This document shows, one piece after another, positions 6,995-8,705 of a DNA stretch of 8,705 bases. Under the pieces are notes generated by a model. The model had not been told where the DNA came from, ran no database searches, and saw only the letters and a program-made list of their open reading frames with translations. The DNA is taken from positions 1 through 8,705 of the forward strand of contig JAPTVL010000361.1 of the NCBI GenBank assembly GCA_028065725.1. The letters are read 5' to 3'. Numbering within the stretch: the stretch's first letter is position 1; each line of letters begins with the position of its first letter. The translations under genes were made by a program, and so were the position numbers. The DNA comes from Betaproteobacteria bacterium (GTDB lineage: Bacteria > Pseudomonadota > Gammaproteobacteria > Burkholderiales > Rhodocyclaceae).

Positions 6995-7023
6995 GATCTC
7001 CCCATTTTTGAAGGGACCTGCCC

Positions 7024-8058
7024 ATGAGCCGTGTCAGCGACACCCGTTTACGCACCCGAGAAGCCGCAGCCCGGTTGGTGGCCACCGGTCGTCGGCCCCA
7101 TGAGCTGACTGTCGATTCAATCTACGCCGAAATCAAACAGGGCAGCCGCACCACGATCAACGATGAGCTGAAGCTCTGGAAAGATGAGCAGGCCAAGGCC
7201 GATGCCCTGACGGCGGCATTGCCACCGGCGGTCGCCAACGCCATGCTGAATCTCTGGGCAGTGGCGGTGGAGCACGGGGAAAAGGTGTTCGACCAGGGCC
7301 GTGAAGCGCTTGAAACTCAGTTGGTCCAAGCAGTGACGTGCACTGAAAGCTTGCAGTCCGAGAAGAGTCGCCTGGCTCAAGAAATCGAGGGCTTGCGGAC
7401 GGAGGTCGCTCGGGGCCAATCCGAGCTCGACGCGTTGCGGGAACTGCTTGCCACTGAGCGCGCGGCCAAGGAGGCCGCTGTTTCCCGGGCCAATACGCTG
7501 GAACAGCAAATCGAAACGGTGAAAACCGACGCTGCACAGGCCATCTCGATCCTGAAAACAGAGCAGCGGCAGCGGGTCGAGGAACTGCAGGCAACCATTG
7601 CTACTCAAGAACGTTCATTTCGACAGGAAATTGACAAGGCTACGGAGCGGTTGGAGGGCGTGCAGAAGCATGTCATGCTCCAGGTCACTGCAGCCCGGGA
7701 GGCGCAGAAACGAGCCGAGGCGCAGCTTTCCAAAGCCAGCCAGAAAAACGAGCAGTTGGTAGCTGAGGCGCAGCAAATCCGGCGACAGATCGCCTCGTTA
7801 ACCCAAACGACCGAGCGAGCACAGACCGACTTGGCTCAGGCGCATGGCGAGATGAGCAGACTCCAGTCGGAGCGCGAAGCGCTGATCCAGCAAGTCGCCA
7901 CGGCAACCGGCAAACTGGGCGCCTTGGGAGAGCAGATCGAATCACTGGAGCGCAGAGCTGTTGGCGCGGAAACCAGGCTTGAAGACGCGCTGAAGCGACC
8001 GGCAGCGGCGAAAAGGAAGCCTGAAAAGCCGCACCAGCAGGACTTGATCAGCCGCTAA
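7024..8058 (+). CDS. tnpT: TnpT-like / KfrA-type DNA-binding coiled-coil protein
   Basis: A 344-residue protein with a KfrA-N type DNA-binding head and a long coiled-coil tail. The head (about residues 1-115) begins with RTREAAARLVATGRRPHELT and includes a helix-turn-helix-like stretch (IYAEIKQGSRTTINDELKLW). From about residue 85 to 320 the sequence is almost unbroken heptad-like Glu/Gln/Arg/Ala helix, so it should dimerise or multimerise. The tail ends in a basic KRPAAAKRKPEKP segment. The ATG has AAGGGA seven bases upstream. In Tn4651-type transposons TnpT binds rst and helps TnpS resolve cointegrates, and it is encoded divergently from tnpS, as here. The alternative is a plasmid-type KfrA, an autoregulated nucleoid or partition protein. 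The architecture is clear; the TnpT role follows from the neighbour. The gene is intact although its partner is frameshifted. Confidence 0.75.
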   Translation: MSRVSDTRLRTREAAARLVATGRRPHELTVDSIYAEIKQGSRTTINDELKLWKDEQAKADALTAALPPAVANAMLNLWAVAVEHGEKVFDQGREALETQLVQAVTCTESLQSEKSRLAQEIEGLRTEVARGQSELDALRELLATERAAKEAAVSRANTLEQQIETVKTDAAQAISILKTEQRQRVEELQATIATQERSFRQEIDKATERLEGVQKHVMLQVTAAREAQKRAEAQLSKASQKNEQLVAEAQQIRRQIASLTQTTERAQTDLAQAHGEMSRLQSEREALIQQVATATGKLGALGEQIESLERRAVGAETRLEDALKRPAAAKRKPEKPHQQDLISR

Positions 8059-8080
8059 GTCCTATTTTTACACAATCCCT

Positions 8081-8090
8081 TCGCTAGCGA
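8081..8090. repeat. 10-bp perfect palindrome downstream of tnpT
   Basis: TCGCTAGCGA is a perfect palindrome 22 bases after the tnpT stop codon. It could be a protein-binding site or mark an old junction. It lacks a loop and a T-run, so it is not a terminator. The function is unknown. Confidence 0.3.
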
Positions 8091-8153
8091 GCCTGATGGT
8101 CCCATTCCCCATGCGTTGATTGATCCTAAATTCGGTAGTTGCAGGCCATTCAT

Positions 8154-8196
8154 GGTTCGATACGCCTTGCTACGCAAGGCTACTCACCACGAACGG
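8154..8196 (+). repeat. Left hairpin unit of the palindromic element
   Basis: A 43-base unit with a perfect 7-bp stem (GCCTTGC, loop TAC, GCAAGGC at about 8163-8179) between GGTTCGATAC and TACTCACCACGAACGG. It matches the reverse complement of 8221-8263 in its flanks but not in its stem. Confidence 0.75.
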
Positions 8197-8220
8197 CTTC
8201 TCACCCAGCGGGTGAATACC

Positions 8221-8263
8221 CCATTCGCCCTGAGTAGCCCGCGCAGCGGGCGTATCGAAGGGC
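8221..8263 (-). repeat. Right hairpin unit of the palindromic element
   Basis: A 43-base unit in inverted orientation to the left one, with a perfect 6-bp stem (GCCCGC, loop GCA, GCGGGC at about 8237-8251). Its flanks read CCATTCGCCCTGAGTA and TATCGAAGGGC. The stem bases differ from those of the left copy while pairing is kept. Confidence 0.75.
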
Positions 8264-8361
8264 TGGCAGTTCGCCAACCGCGGTTTTTAGGTTGATTCGG
8301 TCAAGGGTACACATCAGCTTTTTCGACCGGCTTTCATCCTGCCCCATCACAGAGGGAAATA

Positions 8362-8514
8362 GCCCGGCCTGCTTTTGTCCCAATGGCGACAGCTCGCGAC
8401 AAGCATATCTTGCCCGTCAAAGCGGGGGCTTTTTACGTGGTGGATCGGGATTATCTGGACTTCGGCAGGTTCTTCAAGCTGCATCGCTTCGCGAGGAAGT
8501 TTTGAAACAAAAGC
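8362..8514 (+). pseudogene. Fossil fragment of an IS4-family transposase
   Basis: The frame through ATG 8383 reads KAGAFYVVDRDYLDFGRF and then FKLHRF. This matches, from memory, the IS4-family DDE segment (x-x-AGAFYVxDRGYLDFxRLxxLH) that contains a catalytic Asp. A TGA at 8503-8505 interrupts it, and the next in-frame residues, NKS, sit where the family has RAKS. The N- and C-terminal parts of the roughly 350-residue transposase are not recognisable. The frame is otherwise open from 8296 to 8700 with only this stop. It is a dead internal fragment, probably left by deletion. Confidence 0.7.
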
Positions 8515-8705
8515 TCCATCATCCCGCTACAACTAGAGCAGCTCTTCTGCCACAGGAGCATCCTTCTGTTCTGGATCTATGGCCTCGTTCCCGCCCGCCT
8601 GGCTTGCTCGGGTAGGGGCTGGGCAGTATCGGTGAGAGGCTTCAAAGCAGGCAACAGGTGCTTTAGGACTTGCGCCGAAAGTGACGAGGTAAATTGGTAA
8701 TTAGC
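8515..8705. other. Right-end stretch, no gene recognised
   Basis: In the frame of the transposase fragment there is no further stop until TAA 8698-8700, but the residues (including SILLFWIYGLVPARLA) are not clearly any known protein. A weak likeness to the hydrophobic C-terminal helix of IS4 transposases is possible. No hairpin terminator, tRNA or Tn3-type terminal repeat was seen. Confidence 0.3.

Larger units (their letters stand above)
6873..7023. promoter_or_regulatory. AT-rich divergent spacer, candidate rst recombination site and promoters
   Basis: The spacer between the divergent recombinase and tnpT-like genes is much richer in A+T (about 6880-6975) than the rest of the window. In Tn4651-type transposons the recombination site rst lies exactly between tnpS and tnpT. 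It contains four copies of TACGAT or its complement (6898-6903, 6914-6919, 6955-6960, 6965-6970) and a hairpin at 6975-6994. A perfect TATAAT reads on the minus strand at 6937-6942 and could serve the recombinase gene, though its -35 is poor. AAGGGA at 7011-7016 is the ribosome-binding site of the rightward gene. The site assignment is inferred from layout and repeats. Confidence 0.6.
8125..8291. mobile_element. 167-bp palindromic MITE-like element with 5-bp target duplication
   Basis: The element begins CCTAAA and ends TTTAGG (6-bp terminal inverted repeats), with TTGAT directly outside both ends (8120-8124 and 8292-8296), as expected of a target-site duplication. Inside are two 43-base units in opposite orientation (8154-8196 and 8221-8263), sharing TTCGATAC...TACTCA. 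Each encloses a perfect hairpin with a different stem: GCCTTGC/GCAAGGC on the left and GCCCGC/GCGGGC on the right. A third hairpin, TCACCC/GGGTGA (8201-8215), sits at the centre. It has no ORF, so it would need a transposase in trans. Similar TTCGATACG...CTACTCA hairpin repeats are, from memory, widespread in proteobacterial genomes. The internal symmetry is certain; the MITE reading is inferred. Confidence 0.65.

Noticed and set aside
8059..8300. CRISPR array
   Set aside because: The repeats are two inverted units with hairpins, not regularly spaced direct repeats with unique spacers.
8408..8427. Terminator-like AAAGC-GGGG-GCTTTTT
   Set aside because: The stem is only 5 bp and the bases encode the conserved KAGAF residues of the transposase fragment, so the pattern is explained by coding.

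Overview
This is a GC-rich (roughly 60 % GC by eye) window, most probably from a proteobacterium of the beta, gamma or Acidithiobacillia type. That guess rests on codon use, on the CusRS-type and QseC-type regulators, and on transposon parts of the Tn4651 kind. Nothing in the sequence fixes the genus. The window joins an ordinary transport/regulation region (about 1-3518), a metal-type two-component system on the opposite strand (3519-5631) and a mobile-element region (5701-8705).

Left part, + strand: the 3' part of an ABC-transporter ATPase (its Walker A lies before base 1), an ABC-2 type permease and a small exported, membrane-anchored protein with an Ig-like fold form a tight three-gene operon (2-2036). 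Next come about 100 bases that look like the two ends of a mostly deleted OmpR/QseB-type response regulator, then an intact QseC-like histidine kinase (2223-3518). The ATGA overlap between the remnant and the kinase is the usual arrangement of such pairs, so the kinase appears to have been orphaned.

Middle, - strand: a complete CusR/CopR-type response regulator and a CusS/CopS-type kinase overlap by 23 bases. The kinase's stop codon abuts that of the QseC-like kinase with no base between them. No metal efflux or copper-binding gene is in the window.

Right part: a tyrosine recombinase gene (- strand, broken by one frameshift) and a KfrA-N/coiled-coil gene (+ strand) diverge from an AT-rich spacer full of TACGAT-type repeats. 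This is the layout of the tnpS-rst-tnpT cointegrate-resolution module of Tn4651-type (Tn3-family) transposons. The transposase gene tnpA is not present here. Beyond tnpT lies a 167-bp palindromic MITE-like element (8125-8291) with three hairpins and a 5-bp flanking duplication, and then a fossil of an IS4-family transposase.

The main points for follow-up are the recombination module with its repeat-rich spacer, the damaged recombinase, the MITE-like element, and the orphaned kinase beside the relic of its regulator.
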